From contig NZ_AP025507.1 of assembly GCF_024347595.1 (NCBI RefSeq), forward strand, positions 806,001 through 870,000: a stretch of 64,000 bases of DNA. Reading direction: 5' to 3'. The DNA is from Vibrio pomeroyi. GTDB lineage: Bacteria > Pseudomonadota > Gammaproteobacteria > Enterobacterales > Vibrionaceae. Every line of letters starts with the position of its first letter. The stretch's first letter is position 1. The notes under the pieces were generated by a model. It had not been told where the DNA came from, did no database searches, and saw only the letters and a list, made by a program, of their open reading frames with translations. Shown here one piece after another: positions 9,382 to 19,182 of this stretch. A program made the position numbers and the translations under genes.

Positions 9382-9783
9382 CTATGTGCCACTGCTGATA
9401 GTGAGCTCAGTGTAACCCGTCGTATCATCATGCTCTCTGTTGAAGGTCAAAGTATCGTAGCGGTGAACAATCAATTCAGCGGTGGTTGCGATAATCGTCC
9501 CCTCTAGCAGGTGCCCGCCAATCACATCACCACTCTCATCAGCAACGGATATATGAACGTGCTGGTGGTTAGGCGTTAACGTTGCCATCACAGATACGAT
9601 TTCGAACGGAGCTTGAACTAGCTTGGTATTGTTGGCATTAGCTAAGCGAATATTGAGTTGAGAAACACATCCGACACAAGATGCGATAGAGCCTGCCGAG
9701 ATATTATGCGCTGTCACTAGCCTCTGGATCTCGAGCTTTAGGTCTTGTCCTCGGGTTAATCTCGTTGCGATAGGAGTAATCAT
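9382..9783 (-). CDS. PPC-domain (DUF296) DNA-binding protein
   Basis: 133 residues, a single PPC/DUF296 fold. Recognisable pieces are LTRGQDLKLEIQRLV, ISAGSIASCVGCVSQLNIRLAN, HVHISVADESGDVIGGHLLEG (the histidine-rich core strand) and a final beta strand. In plants the domain accompanies AT-hooks. Bacterial versions are free-standing trimers of unknown role; DNA binding is a family label, not shown here. Confidence 0.85.
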   Translation of the reverse strand: MITPIATRLTRGQDLKLEIQRLVTAHNISAGSIASCVGCVSQLNIRLANANNTKLVQAPFEIVSVMATLTPNHQHVHISVADESGDVIGGHLLEGTIIATTAELIVHRYDTLTFNREHDDTTGYTELTISSGT

Positions 9784-9818
9784 CTCAATACCTCGGTTTT
9801 ATCTGTGTATCAAAGAAC

Positions 9819-9846
9819 AAAACGAAGCCACATACGGCTTCGTTTA
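9819..9846 (-). terminator. terminator after the RhlE-like helicase
   Basis: Stem AACGAAGCC/GGCTTCGTT with a 6-nt loop. On the minus strand it runs into a T-rich tail. It lies downstream of the helicase and upstream of the PPC gene. Confidence 0.75.
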
Positions 9847-9895
9847 GGTCATAGGTTAGCTAGCTCGTTATCGCAGCCAGTTAAGCTTTGATAGT

Positions 9896-11101
9896 TTACT
9901 TGCCTTCTTTCTCTTGCTGTTCTCTTTTCTTCTTAGGAACGAAGTTCAGCACTGAAATAGGCACTTCTTTGCGTGGTTCGAAACCTTCCACTACACGACG
10001 CTCAATCAGGTGACCAAGGCGCTTTTCAATAATGCACAGGTTTTTGAAGTTGTCTTTTGATAGGAAAGAGATCGCTTCACCAGATGCATCAGCACGGCCT
10101 GTACGACCAATACGGTGAACGTAGTCGTCTGCTGGGAAAGGCAAGTCGTAGTTCACTACGCGGCTTAGGTTATCGATATCGATACCACGAGCAGCAACGC
10201 CAGTCGCTACCAAGTATTTTAGGCGACCTTTCTTGAAGTCAGCCAAGATCTTTTCACGGATCGCTTGGCTGCGTCCACTGTGGAAAGCTTCAGCCTGAAT
10301 GCCACGTTTCTCTAGTTGAGCAACCAACTTAGCCGCGCCGTGCTTGGTCTCGATAAAGATAAGCGCTTGATCCCAATTGCCTTCGGTAATCATGTGGCTC
10401 AACAGTGCTGACTTACGGTCTTTATCTACTGTTACCAACCATTGTTCAATGTTTGCTTTAGACGCGTCAGTCTTCGCAATTGAAATCTCTTCCGCTTCGC
10501 TGATAGCACTTTTCGCTAGCGCACGAACTGGCGTTGAAAGCGTTGCTGAGAACAGTAGGTTTTGGATGTCTTGTGGTAAACGCGCAATGATCTTGTTGAT
10601 GTCTTCAATGAACCCCATGTCCAGCATGCGGTCAGCTTCATCAAGAACTAATACTTCAACTTCATCAAAGTGAACGGCACGTTGTCCGTACATGTCGATC
10701 AAACGGCCAGGTGTTGCAACCAGAATATCAACACCTTCAATCAGACGATCTTTTTGATGTTGGTAAGACACACCACCGTACATCGCTAATGATGTTAGGT
10801 TTAGGAACTTCGCGTACTTAGTGATGTTCTGTTCAACCTGAACAGCCAGCTCACGAGTTGGTGTAAGAATCACGGCGCGAATACGTTTTTTACGCTGCGT
10901 TTCACCTTTGCTTAGCATTTCTAAGATAGGGAGAACAAAGCTCGCAGTTTTACCTGTACCTGTTTGTGCTGCCGCAATAAGGTTCTTACCAGAAAGAACA
11001 ATCGGGATTGCTTTTTCTTGAATCGAAGTTGGCTTTTCATAGCCTTGTTTTGCAACGGCTTTAACAATAGGTGAGCTTAATCCAAGCTTGGAAAATGGCA
11101 T
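9896..11101 (-). CDS. DEAD-box RNA helicase, RhlE type
   Basis: 401 residues. Motifs in order: Q-motif YEKPTSIQEKAIP, motif I AAQTGTGKTASF, PTRELA, VATPGR, DEAD (VLDEADRMLDMGF), SAT, RGIDI and HRIGRTGR. The basic C-terminal tail is short (PKKKREQQEKEGK), without the RGG repeats of CsdA or the DbpA domain, which fits the short RhlE group. Likely jobs are ribosome assembly or mRNA decay. Confidence 0.9.
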   Translation of the reverse strand: MPFSKLGLSSPIVKAVAKQGYEKPTSIQEKAIPIVLSGKNLIAAAQTGTGKTASFVLPILEMLSKGETQRKKRIRAVILTPTRELAVQVEQNITKYAKFLNLTSLAMYGGVSYQHQKDRLIEGVDILVATPGRLIDMYGQRAVHFDEVEVLVLDEADRMLDMGFIEDINKIIARLPQDIQNLLFSATLSTPVRALAKSAISEAEEISIAKTDASKANIEQWLVTVDKDRKSALLSHMITEGNWDQALIFIETKHGAAKLVAQLEKRGIQAEAFHSGRSQAIREKILADFKKGRLKYLVATGVAARGIDIDNLSRVVNYDLPFPADDYVHRIGRTGRADASGEAISFLSKDNFKNLCIIEKRLGHLIERRVVEGFEPRKEVPISVLNFVPKKKREQQEKEGK

Positions 11102-11268
11102 AAGTTTCTCGGTATGATTTGGCTAAATAGCGATGGAAAGGTCCAACAATCTTATACAAGGATAAGATTAATGGCGGCATTCTACCATGTTGCTTGTGTA
11201 CCGCTAGTAACATAGACACTTTAGTTGGATAATACTGGCTCAATAAGACGACGATAAGACAGGGAAGT

Positions 11269-11937
11269 ATGGAAATTACGCCGAATGAACGCGAAGCAGT
11301 ATATAAAACGATTTTTTCTCGCCGAGATGTTCGTGGTCAGTTTCTTCCTGATGAGATCCCAGAAGACGTTTTGATGCGAGTGTTAACCGCCGCGCACCAT
11401 GCGCCTAGTGTCGGTTTTATGCAACCCTGGGACTTTGTCGTTGTTCGTGATATCGAAACCAAGCAACAAATTAAAGCGGGCTTCAATCAAGCGCATGCAG
11501 AATCCGCTGAAATGTTCACCGACGAGAAGCAGGCGATGTATAAGCGCTTAAAGTTGGAAGGTATTGTTGAATCACCTATCGGCATCTGCGTGACTTGCGA
11601 CCGTAATCGAACTGGAAAGGTCGTGCTAGGTAGAACCATCAAACAAGAGATGGACTTATACAGCACAGTCTGTGCGGTTCAAAACTTGTGGCTTGCGGCA
11701 AGATCCGAAAACCTTGGATTAGGGTGGGTGAGCATCCTACATGATTCAACACTGAGAGACGCATTAGATATCCCAGAAAATATCGATATCGTGGCGTACT
11801 TATGTATCGGCTACGTTGACCACTTCAAAGATAAACCCGAACTTGAAACCATGGGTTGGTTACCAAGAAGAGACGTTAATTCAGCGATTCATGAAGGTAA
11901 GTGGAATCCTGAGCAGCTGCAGACTGATGGAAAGTAA
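11269..11937 (+). CDS. bluB: 5,6-dimethylbenzimidazole synthase BluB
   Basis: 222 residues of the nitroreductase fold, with the BluB hallmark N-terminus (IFSRRDVRGQFLPDEI) and the segment HHAPSVGFMQPWDFVVV. BluB cleaves reduced FMN with oxygen to make the lower ligand of cobalamin. No other B12 gene is nearby, so the product must feed salvage or a pathway encoded elsewhere. A GGAAG Shine-Dalgarno precedes the ATG, and a clean terminator follows. Confidence 0.93.
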   Translation: MEITPNEREAVYKTIFSRRDVRGQFLPDEIPEDVLMRVLTAAHHAPSVGFMQPWDFVVVRDIETKQQIKAGFNQAHAESAEMFTDEKQAMYKRLKLEGIVESPIGICVTCDRNRTGKVVLGRTIKQEMDLYSTVCAVQNLWLAARSENLGLGWVSILHDSTLRDALDIPENIDIVAYLCIGYVDHFKDKPELETMGWLPRRDVNSAIHEGKWNPEQLQTDGK

Positions 11938-11970
11938 ATGCTTCAACAGAAACACTGATATTAAGATCTA

Positions 11971-11995
11971 AAAAAGGGCTCATTGAGCCCTTTTT
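11971..11995. terminator. bidirectional terminator between bluB and the oxidoreductase
   Basis: AAAAAGGGCT/AGCCCTTTTT with a 5-nt loop, between convergent genes. Confidence 0.9.
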
Positions 11996-12018
11996 GATAT
12001 TTGCTTTAAACCGAAACC

Positions 12019-13650
12019 TTAAGCGATCTCAATTTTCTCAGCTTGGTTCTGCTCTGCCATAGACAGTGCTAAAGCTTCAGCAACTTTAATACCGTCGATA
12101 CCAGCAGACAGGATGCCGCCTGCGTAGCCTGCGCCTTCACCTGCAGGGAAGAAGCCCTTAAGGTTGATGCTTTGGTAGTCTTTGCCACGCTTGATGCATA
12201 CAGGAGAAGATGTACGAGTCTCAACACCTGTTAGTAGGCCGTCTGGTGTAGAGAAGCCTTTGATCTTCTTCTCGAACGCTGGGATTGCTTCACGAATCGC
12301 TTCGATAGCAAAATCAGGTAGCGCTTTTGAAATGTCTGTCAAGTGGATACCCGGCGTGAAAGACGGTTGTACTTCTCCGATCGCACTTGGATCGCGACCT
12401 TTCAGGAAGTCACCGATTTTTTGTGCTGGTGCATCGTAGTTTTCGCCACCAAGAACATAAGCACCGCTTTCTAGTTCACGTTGTAAACGGATACCAGCCA
12501 GTGCGTCACCTGGGTAATCACGTTCTGGGTCGATACCAACAACGATCGCACTGTTTGCGTTACGTTCTGCACGAGAGTATTGGCTCATGCCGTTTGTTAC
12601 TACGCGGCCTTCTTCAGACGTTGCAGCAACCACAGTACCACCCGGGCACATACAGAAACTGTATACAGTGCGGCCATTCTTACAGTGGTGAACCAGCTTG
12701 TAGTCCGCCGCACCTAGAATTGGGTTGCCTGCATTTTTACCGAAGCGAGCTTCATCAATCATTGATTGCTTGTGTTCGATACGGAAACCCACAGAAAAAG
12801 GCTTCGCTTCCATGTAAACGCCACGGTCGTGTAGCATTTCGAACGTGTCACGAGCACTGTGACCAACGGCTAGTACAACGTGGCGAGACTTAATCTCTTC
12901 ACCATTAGAAAGCGTTAAGCCAGTGATTTGACCGTCTTCCATGTGAACGTCGTCTACACGAGTGCTGAAACGGATTTCACCACCTAGTTCAATGATAGAA
13001 GCACGCATCTTTTCGATCATGGTAACCAGTTTGAAGGTACCGATGTGCGGCTTACTTACATATAGGATTTCTTCTGGTGCGCCAGCTGCAACGAACTCTT
13101 CGATTACTTTACGGCCGTAGTGTTTTGGATCTTTCACTTGGCTGTAAAGCTTACCGTCAGAGAAAGTACCTGCGCCGCCTTCACCAAACTGTACGTTTGA
13201 TTCTGTGTTCAGAGTACGCTTACGCCAGAAACCAAAGGTATCTTTAGTACGTTCACGAACTTCTTTGCCACGTTCAACGATGATTGGGTTGAAGCCCATT
13301 TGAGCAAGCACCAGACCAGCGAACAAACCACAAGGGCCAAAGCCGATAACCACAGGGCGTTCAGTTTGGTTTTCAACGGCTTTAGCAACGAATTTGTATT
13401 CCATGTCTGGAGTCACTTTTACGTGCGGGTCGCTGATGAATTGCTCTAGCAGTTCAGCTTCGTTTTCAACGAGAACATCCAGCGTGTAGATAAGTAGGAT
13501 CTTCGATTTCTTACGAGCATCGTAGCCACGTTTAAAGATATTAAAAGAAAGTACCTGATCAGAGTTAATACCAAGCTTCGCTTCAATCGCGTCTTGAATG
13601 GCAGACTCTTCGTGGTCTAGTGGAAGTTTAATTTCGGTTAAACGTATCAT
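12019..13650 (-). CDS. FAD-dependent dehydrogenase (COG2509-type)
   Basis: 543 residues. An N-terminal domain of about 100 residues (MIRLTEIKLPLDHEES…) is followed by a dinucleotide-binding motif (VIGFGPCGLFAGLVLAQMGFNPIIVERG), FGEGGAGTFSDGKLYSQ, and a C-terminal FAD motif (GFFPAGEGAGYAGGILSAGIDGIKVAEA). This arrangement is typical of the widely conserved, uncharacterised COG2509 FAD dehydrogenases. CXXXC-like residues (SFCMCPGG) lie mid-protein. The substrate is unknown. Confidence 0.88.
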   Translation of the reverse strand: MIRLTEIKLPLDHEESAIQDAIEAKLGINSDQVLSFNIFKRGYDARKKSKILLIYTLDVLVENEAELLEQFISDPHVKVTPDMEYKFVAKAVENQTERPVVIGFGPCGLFAGLVLAQMGFNPIIVERGKEVRERTKDTFGFWRKRTLNTESNVQFGEGGAGTFSDGKLYSQVKDPKHYGRKVIEEFVAAGAPEEILYVSKPHIGTFKLVTMIEKMRASIIELGGEIRFSTRVDDVHMEDGQITGLTLSNGEEIKSRHVVLAVGHSARDTFEMLHDRGVYMEAKPFSVGFRIEHKQSMIDEARFGKNAGNPILGAADYKLVHHCKNGRTVYSFCMCPGGTVVAATSEEGRVVTNGMSQYSRAERNANSAIVVGIDPERDYPGDALAGIRLQRELESGAYVLGGENYDAPAQKIGDFLKGRDPSAIGEVQPSFTPGIHLTDISKALPDFAIEAIREAIPAFEKKIKGFSTPDGLLTGVETRTSSPVCIKRGKDYQSINLKGFFPAGEGAGYAGGILSAGIDGIKVAEALALSMAEQNQAEKIEIA

Positions 13651-13904
13651 TTCGATGTCTCGTTTTTTATAGGTGTCTTAGCTAGACCACTTCTTAACAC
13701 AGAGTTTGATGAAAACGCTGATGTTTAAAGATGCGATAAGCTCACAATGGCGCGCATTTTACGAGAAATTGATTTATCTGTCATACTAATTTGGAAACAT
13801 GGAGCAAATAGACACGATATTAGAGCCGTATGATGTTGAATTTTGCTTTGGGATGAGTATTATCCCCATTCTTCAATTTTGACTAACTTATAGAGCAGAG
13901 CATC

Positions 13905-14228
13905 ATGGCATTTGTCGTAGGCGATAATTGTATTCAATGTAAATACACAGACTGTGTGGCCGTGTGCCCCGCAGATGCGTTCCATGAAGGCCCGAATTTC
14001 ATGGTAATTAACCCGATCGAATGCATCGATTGTGGTTTATGTGTACCTGAATGTGATGCTCAAGCGATCTTCCAAGAAGACGAATTACCAGAAGATCAAA
14101 AGATCTTTATTGAAGTGAATGCTGAGCTTGCTGAAATTTGGCCTGTGCAAACGGAAGTCAAAGCACCAATGGATGACGCTGAAAAGTGGAATGGTGTGTC
14201 TGATAAGTTGGCAATGCTAGAGAAGTAA
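13905..14228 (+). CDS. fdxA: 7Fe ferredoxin FdxA
   Basis: 107 residues, full length for FdxA. Cysteines C9, C12, C17 and C21 ([13 protein letters not shown]) and C40, C43, C46 and C50 ([11 protein letters not shown]) supply one [3Fe-4S] and one [4Fe-4S] cluster, as in Azotobacter-type seven-iron ferredoxins. It is a small soluble electron carrier, transcribed alone, divergent from the FAD dehydrogenase across about 250 bp. A partner reductase cannot be told from this window. Confidence 0.95.
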   Translation: MAFVVGDNCIQCKYTDCVAVCPADAFHEGPNFMVINPIECIDCGLCVPECDAQAIFQEDELPEDQKIFIEVNAELAEIWPVQTEVKAPMDDAEKWNGVSDKLAMLEK

Positions 14229-14264
14229 TTCTGCTACTTGAAATAAATCTCCCCTAAAAAGATC

Positions 14265-14310
14265 CCCGACTCAGTCGTCCTCCTTCTCGAGGATGACGGC
14301 TGGTATGAAC
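14265..14310. repeat. extragenic palindromic element
   Basis: An imperfect hairpin (AGTCGTCCTC/GAGGATGACGGCT) flanked by GATCCCCGACTC on the left and by the phrases TCATTCCCTACTGCGAGAGACG and GATAGGGAATCT on the right up to about 14375. It looks like a dispersed Vibrio extragenic repeat rather than a simple terminator, because it lacks a T-run. The identification is from general resemblance only. Confidence 0.45.
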
Positions 14311-14421
14311 TTACCACGAGACTGTATTTTCACGTCATTCCCTACTGCGAGAGACGAGCAAGATAGGGAATCTTGCTCTTTATATCCGTGAATTCTGGAT
14401 AGTCGTTTAACTTTGAATTGG

Positions 14422-15156
14422 TTAACTATGTTGACGACGCATGTTGTCAAGGATGATACCTGTCGCCATTGCTACGTTCAGAGATTCAGCGCCACCGAAT
14501 GCTGGAATCGTAATCTTGTCTGTAACGAACTTCGCTGCATGTTCACGGATACCGTGAGACTCGCTACCCATCAGCAAAATGCCATTTGCAGTGAAGTCAG
14601 TCTTATGAACACTTTCACCTTCTAAAAACGCGCCGTAAACAGGCAAGTTCGCTTGCTCTAAGTAAGCTGGTAAGTCCGTTTGGCTTACGTGTACCCGGCC
14701 AAAGCTACCCATAGTTGCACTGATCGTTTTAGGGTTATATGGGTCTGCGCAATCGCTACTCGCAACTATATGCTTAATGCCATACCAGTCTGCCACGCGA
14801 ATAATTGTACCTAGGTTACCTGGGTCAGAAACACCATCCAGCGCAATCATTAAGCCTGTCGCTTCTGGTAATTCAACCTTTGGAATCTCAACCACAGCAA
14901 TCGCGGCATTGTTACTTACTAGAGTGCTTGCTTTGGTTAGGTCGTCTAGCGAGGCTTCAACACAATCAAACTCAATCAGTGATGCGTGATTCTCTGATAA
15001 GAAATCAGCAGTGGCAAAGACGTTCTTTACGACTAAGTCACTATTGAACAGTTCAAGAACGTTCTTTTCACCTTGAACTAGAAACAAGCCGTGGGCTTTA
15101 CGTTGTTTCTTTTGGCCCAAAGCACGAAGGAGTTTTAATTGGTTTTTTGAAATCAT
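14422..15156 (-). CDS. SpoU-family RNA 2'-O-methyltransferase
   Basis: 244 residues. The N-terminal substrate-binding part (KNQLKLLRALGQKKQRKAHGLFLVQGEKNVLE) is followed by the SPOUT domain with its three motifs: N-GLIxR-type ALDGVSDPGNLGTIIRVADWYG, LLMGSESHGI and IPAFGGAESLNVAMATGIIL. It binds SAM through a trefoil knot. The target nucleotide, in rRNA or tRNA, cannot be decided from sequence alone. A single-gene unit. Confidence 0.92.
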   Translation of the reverse strand: MISKNQLKLLRALGQKKQRKAHGLFLVQGEKNVLELFNSDLVVKNVFATADFLSENHASLIEFDCVEASLDDLTKASTLVSNNAAIAVVEIPKVELPEATGLMIALDGVSDPGNLGTIIRVADWYGIKHIVASSDCADPYNPKTISATMGSFGRVHVSQTDLPAYLEQANLPVYGAFLEGESVHKTDFTANGILLMGSESHGIREHAAKFVTDKITIPAFGGAESLNVAMATGIILDNMRRQHS

Positions 15157-15330
15157 GTTTTTATCCTAGATATAAGCCCGCGCATTATAGAGCAAAGGTT
15201 GGATAACCAAAAGCGTGATGGCTCAATGCGATCCATATAAAAAGCAAAAGCGACCCACTTAAAAAAGAAAAGCGCACTAAATAGCGCGCTCTTATGGGAT
15301 TACTTACCTAAGTTAAGTTGAACTGACAGC

Positions 15331-16383
15331 TTAATACGGAGCAGGGTAGCGCTTAAACACCGTGTTGATATCGGTAAGGATCTCTTCTGACAGCGGTTTA
15401 CGGAACGCCGCCACGTTTTCTTTCAACTGTTCCATGGTGGTTGCGCCAATAATGGCCGAGGTAACACCGTCGACTTGATTACACCACGCTAATGCCAGTT
15501 GACTCGGTGTGAACCCATGAGCGTTCGCCACTTCCACGTATCCTTTCACCGCTTCGTTTGCAGATTCAGTGTCACGGAAAATGCCTTTACGCTGCATGTA
15601 CGTCCAGCGACTGCCTTCCGGTCTTGCACCATCAATGTATTTACCACTCAACATACCTGCAGCCAAAGGTGACCAAGGCAGGTAAGCGACATCTTCATGC
15701 ACACAGTTCTCAATCAAATATGGCCAATCTTTCGCGTGCAGTAGGCTGAATTCATTCTGAATAGAGACCATGCGCGGCAAATCGTGTTTCTCACTCAGCT
15801 TAAGGTACGTGTTAATGCCCCAAGTTGTGTCATCTGAAAGGCCGACATGACGAATCTTACCCGCCTTAATACAGCTCGCTAATGCTTGAAGGATCTCCAA
15901 CATCTCCGCTTCATGTTGCTTTCGGTCGATATCGCTGAATCGAATGTGATTTGGGAAATGCTTACCAAAGTGAGGAGTGGTGCGATTTGGCCAGTGAAGT
16001 TGGTAAAGATCAATATAGTCGGTTTGCAGGCGTTGTAATGACGCATCAACTGCGGCGATCACGGCTTCACCCGTTATCGGTCCACCATCTCGAACCCAAG
16101 GCAGTCCTGGCCCCGCAATTTTACTCGCAATGATTAACTCTTGGCGGCGTTGTGGATTACGAGACAGCCAGTTACCGATGATCGCTTCTGTTTTGCCGTA
16201 GGTATCTGGAGAAGGCGGAACCGCGTACATTTCTGCCGTATCAATAAAGTTAATGCCTTGGCTTAATACGTATTCGATCTGTTGGTCGGCTTGCTGTTGC
16301 GTATTTTGAAGCCCCCAAGTCATGCTACCAAGACAGATTCGGGAAACGGGAATTTGACTACTTCCTAGTTTTGAATATTCCAT
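15331..16383 (-). CDS. Tas-like aldo/keto reductase
   Basis: 350 residues from the ATG at 16383. An upstream in-frame extension to 16497 is not used, because family members begin MEYSKLGSSQIPVSRICLGSMTWG. AKR motifs are FIDTAEMYAVPP (catalytic Asp and Tyr), IIASKIAGPGLPW (Lys) and DLYQLHWPNR (His). It is closest in length and layout to E. coli Tas, an NADP(H)-dependent reductase linked to tyrosine-auxotrophy suppression. The substrate is unknown. Confidence 0.9.
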   Translation of the reverse strand: MEYSKLGSSQIPVSRICLGSMTWGLQNTQQQADQQIEYVLSQGINFIDTAEMYAVPPSPDTYGKTEAIIGNWLSRNPQRRQELIIASKIAGPGLPWVRDGGPITGEAVIAAVDASLQRLQTDYIDLYQLHWPNRTTPHFGKHFPNHIRFSDIDRKQHEAEMLEILQALASCIKAGKIRHVGLSDDTTWGINTYLKLSEKHDLPRMVSIQNEFSLLHAKDWPYLIENCVHEDVAYLPWSPLAAGMLSGKYIDGARPEGSRWTYMQRKGIFRDTESANEAVKGYVEVANAHGFTPSQLALAWCNQVDGVTSAIIGATTMEQLKENVAAFRKPLSEEILTDINTVFKRYPAPY

Positions 16384-16680
16384 TGAATTCGGGATTCCTG
16401 TGGTTAAGTTCTCTGGTACTCGCATAAAAGTATTTGAAAAGAGGGCGAGTGAGGAATGAAAACGAATATGAATTATTAGCACAAAATGGGACGACAAGGT
16501 ATGGCTTGGGGAAGTTTAATGAGTCATTTCTCAGCGTGGCGAGTGAGATGGCGATGTACTCGAGTAACTATAGGGGCAGGTATAGATGCAGGTATGGGCG
16601 AAGGTCGGAAAGGAAAGAGTGCGAATAGGCTGCCGCCTGAATAGGACTTATTGGAAATAGGGAAGAAAGGTCTAAAGACA

Positions 16681-16714
16681 AAGAGCTCTACATCATAGAG
16701 AAGTAGAGCTCTTT
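16681..16714 (-). terminator. hairpin terminator below a 48-residue gene
   Basis: Eleven-pair stem AAGAGCTCTAC/GTAGAGCTCTT. On the minus strand it is followed by a T-rich stretch. The stretch from about 16384 to 16680 otherwise holds only the upstream region of the Tas-like gene and nothing I can name. Confidence 0.7.
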
Positions 16715-16752
16715 ATTAGGGGTTCTATAAATACGTTCTGAGTATTATCAAG

Positions 16753-16899
16753 TTACGAGGTCGCGTTGGTATCAAATCCACCTTGGGATTGCGCGAGCCT
16801 TAGAGCTTCCTGCCTTTGAACTTCTTTCTCAGTCAATACTGGTTGAAGTGCTTCCTCAGAGGCTTGAGGAGAAAAAATAAAATACTTATTAATCGTCAT
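16753..16899 (-). CDS. 48-residue hypothetical small protein
   Basis: A short open frame starting MTINKYFIFSPQASEEALQP and ending …GGFDTNATS. A GGAG Shine-Dalgarno lies 8 nt before the ATG and the hairpin terminator lies about 40 bp downstream, so it has a complete small transcription-unit layout. No family recognised. Confidence 0.5.
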   Translation of the reverse strand: MTINKYFIFSPQASEEALQPVLTEKEVQRQEALRLAQSQGGFDTNATS

Positions 16900-17249
16900 A
16901 ACTGTGTCTCCGTGTAACGTATGACAGATTCTGCATCAGGGATAAATTGTGATCATCATCCACTTTGTACTTTTTTTAGGCTGAGAGCGAAGGGCGTAGA
17001 ATGCGTACAAAGCGATCGCTTATCATCCGTATGCAATATTGGAACTGACGAAACCCTCTGATTTCAAGTATAGGAAGCTCGTCTAATTTCGCACAATAAT
17101 GATTTAGAGCAATTACATAGATGGTCAGGGGCGTAAGATGAAAAACCTCGCTACTGACTCTGCGTAGGTAATTTCCTAACAATAAAATACTTACCTATAT
17201 TAAGTATTAAGTCAGTAAATCAATTACTTAATCCATGGTGAGATGAATT

Positions 17250-18482
17250 ATGGAAAAGCTTGTAGAACGTTTTCTGAATTACGTTACTTTTGATACCAAA
17301 TCCGATCCTTCTAATCAGCAGTGCCCAAGTTCACCGGGTCAAATCACCTTTGCTGAAGCCTTAAAGTCAGAATTGATCGCATTAGACTTAGTTGATGTGT
17401 CTTTAGATGAAAATGGATATTTGATGGCGAAACTGCCGTCGAACGTCGATTTCCCAGTACCTGCGATTGGCTTTGTCGCACACATGGATACCGCTCCTGA
17501 TGCATCCGGCGCGAACGTGAAACCACAGGTGATTAAAGATTACCAAGGTGGAACGATTGAGCTAGGCACAAGTGGAGAATGCTTAAACCCAAGCCAATAC
17601 CCAGATCTTGATACTCTGCATGGTCATGACCTTATTACGACCGATGGCACGACGTTACTGGGTGCCGACAATAAAGCGGGCATCGCTGAAATCATCAGCG
17701 CGATTGCTTACCTAAAAGCGAATCTTGAAATTAAACACGGTGACATCTGCATTGGTTTTACGCCGGATGAAGAGATCGGCCGTGGTGCAAACCTGTTTGA
17801 TGTAGAGAAGTTTGGCGCAGAGTGGGCGTACACCATTGATGGTGGTCCAGTCGGTGAGTTGGAATTTGAGAATTTTAATGCCACAAGTGCTGATGTTATT
17901 TGCCATGGCGTAAATGTTCACCCGGGTACTGCGAAAGGTAAAATGGTGAACTCGATGAACATTGCAGCGCAGTTCCAATTGATGATGCCAGCACAAGAAA
18001 CCCCTGAATGCACAGAAGGCTATGAAGGTTTCTACCACCTGAAATCGGCTGAAATGGGTGTTGCTCGTTCCGAACTAGGCTACATCATCCGTGATTTTGA
18101 GCGTGAGGGTGTAGAAGCGCGTAAGGTGTTCATGCAACAGAAAGTCGATGAACTGAACGAACGCCTAGAGAAAGGCCATGTTGAGTTGGTACTGACTGAT
18201 AGTTACTTCAACATGAAAGAGATGGTTGAACCTCATCAGCACATTATTGAGTTGGCGAAGCAAGCGATGATCGAGTGCGATGTGGAGCCAATGATCAAAC
18301 CGATCCGTGGCGGTACAGACGGTGCTCGCCTATCGTTCATGGGGCTACCATGTCCGAATATCTTTACTGGCGGCTATAACTTCCACGGTATTCATGAGTT
18401 CATTACCATCCAAGGTATGGAACAGGCGGTAAAAGTGATTGTGGAACTGTCTCAACGTACCGCTTTGCATTACCAGAAATAG
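17250..18482 (+). CDS. pepT: peptidase T
   Basis: 410 residues, full length. It is an M20B dinuclear zinc tripeptidase acting in the cytoplasm on N-terminal residues of tripeptides. Metal-site motifs are visible: VAHMDTAPD (H78, D80), [18 protein letters not shown] (adjacent glutamates) and a C-terminal NFHGIHEF histidine. The E. coli enzyme uses the same H78/D80 numbering. A single gene with its own promoter region from 17183. Confidence 0.96.
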   Translation: MEKLVERFLNYVTFDTKSDPSNQQCPSSPGQITFAEALKSELIALDLVDVSLDENGYLMAKLPSNVDFPVPAIGFVAHMDTAPDASGANVKPQVIKDYQGGTIELGTSGECLNPSQYPDLDTLHGHDLITTDGTTLLGADNKAGIAEIISAIAYLKANLEIKHGDICIGFTPDEEIGRGANLFDVEKFGAEWAYTIDGGPVGELEFENFNATSADVICHGVNVHPGTAKGKMVNSMNIAAQFQLMMPAQETPECTEGYEGFYHLKSAEMGVARSELGYIIRDFEREGVEARKVFMQQKVDELNERLEKGHVELVLTDSYFNMKEMVEPHQHIIELAKQAMIECDVEPMIKPIRGGTDGARLSFMGLPCPNIFTGGYNFHGIHEFITIQGMEQAVKVIVELSQRTALHYQK

Positions 18483-18558
18483 CAACCTATAACGCGATAT
18501 CTCTTTGTATTTTTGAGAGTATTCAATAATACTCTCTTTAAGCATAAGGGAGTACGCG

Positions 18559-19026
18559 ATGAAAAAGTTAGTTTTACTTTGCACCCACCTAGCCGTGGGT
18601 GCTGTTGGTTTTGGGCTTGGTGTTTATGCATTGCCTATCTTGATTGAACCTGATTCTCCATCTTCGAGTTCAGTTGAAGCTATTTCACAACAAGCTATTT
18701 ATACCGGCGAATTCAGTAAAGATCGCCAAGACAGTGATTTCTTACACTGGGGAGAGGGCATCGTCTCGGTTTCAGAAAATGCGATTGCGTTTGAAGGCGA
18801 GCTGGCTCCGGGGCCGGACTACAAGGTTTACCTCTCTCCTAAGTTTATTGAAACCGAACAAGCCTTCAATGACAGCAAGAGCGACTTATTGAGAGTGGGA
18901 GATGTAAAAACATTCGACCGATTTATGGTTGAGCTTCCAGAAGGTGTTGATCTTAATCGATTTAATACCGTTGTGATTTGGTGTGAAACTTTTGGCCAAT
19001 TTATTACTTCTGCTCAGATAAAATGA
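18559..19026 (+). CDS. membrane-anchored DM13-domain protein
   Basis: 155 residues. An uncleaved signal anchor at residues 3-27 (LVLLCTHLAVGAVGFGLGVYALPIL) is followed by a DM13 domain (GEFSKDRQDSDFLHWGEGIVSV…, LAPGPDYKVYLSP, FNTVVIWCETFGQFITSAQI). DM13 is thought to have a redox or electron-transfer role, partly by its conserved Cys (VIWCETF). The GGGAG Shine-Dalgarno is 10 nt upstream of the ATG. Confidence 0.88.
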   Translation: MKKLVLLCTHLAVGAVGFGLGVYALPILIEPDSPSSSSVEAISQQAIYTGEFSKDRQDSDFLHWGEGIVSVSENAIAFEGELAPGPDYKVYLSPKFIETEQAFNDSKSDLLRVGDVKTFDRFMVELPEGVDLNRFNTVVIWCETFGQFITSAQIK

Positions 19027-19055
19027 TAGCCTTAGCTAAGCTGATTTAGGCATGT

Positions 19056-19087
19056 AAAAAAAGCGCTCTACTTTTGAGCGCTTTTTT
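19056..19087 (+). terminator. Rho-independent terminator
   Basis: AAAAAAGCGCTC/GAGCGCTTTTTT hairpin, symmetrical A and T runs, directly after the DM13 gene. Confidence 0.9.
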
Positions 19088-19182
19088 ATAATGCCGTTTA
19101 CGGCTGCTTTGTTGTTAAAGCTGCTAGCTGCTGTATCGCTAGCCGTTGTAAAGCTCACTGTTGTAATGCTAAGGATTAAGTA

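Noticed and set aside
16434..16628. 64-codon open frame upstream of the Tas-like gene
   Set aside because: Low-complexity Arg/Tyr/Gly content and overlap with the upstream region of a real gene.
16976..17182. 68-codon open frame before pepT on the minus strand
   Set aside because: No Shine-Dalgarno and no recognisable protein features.
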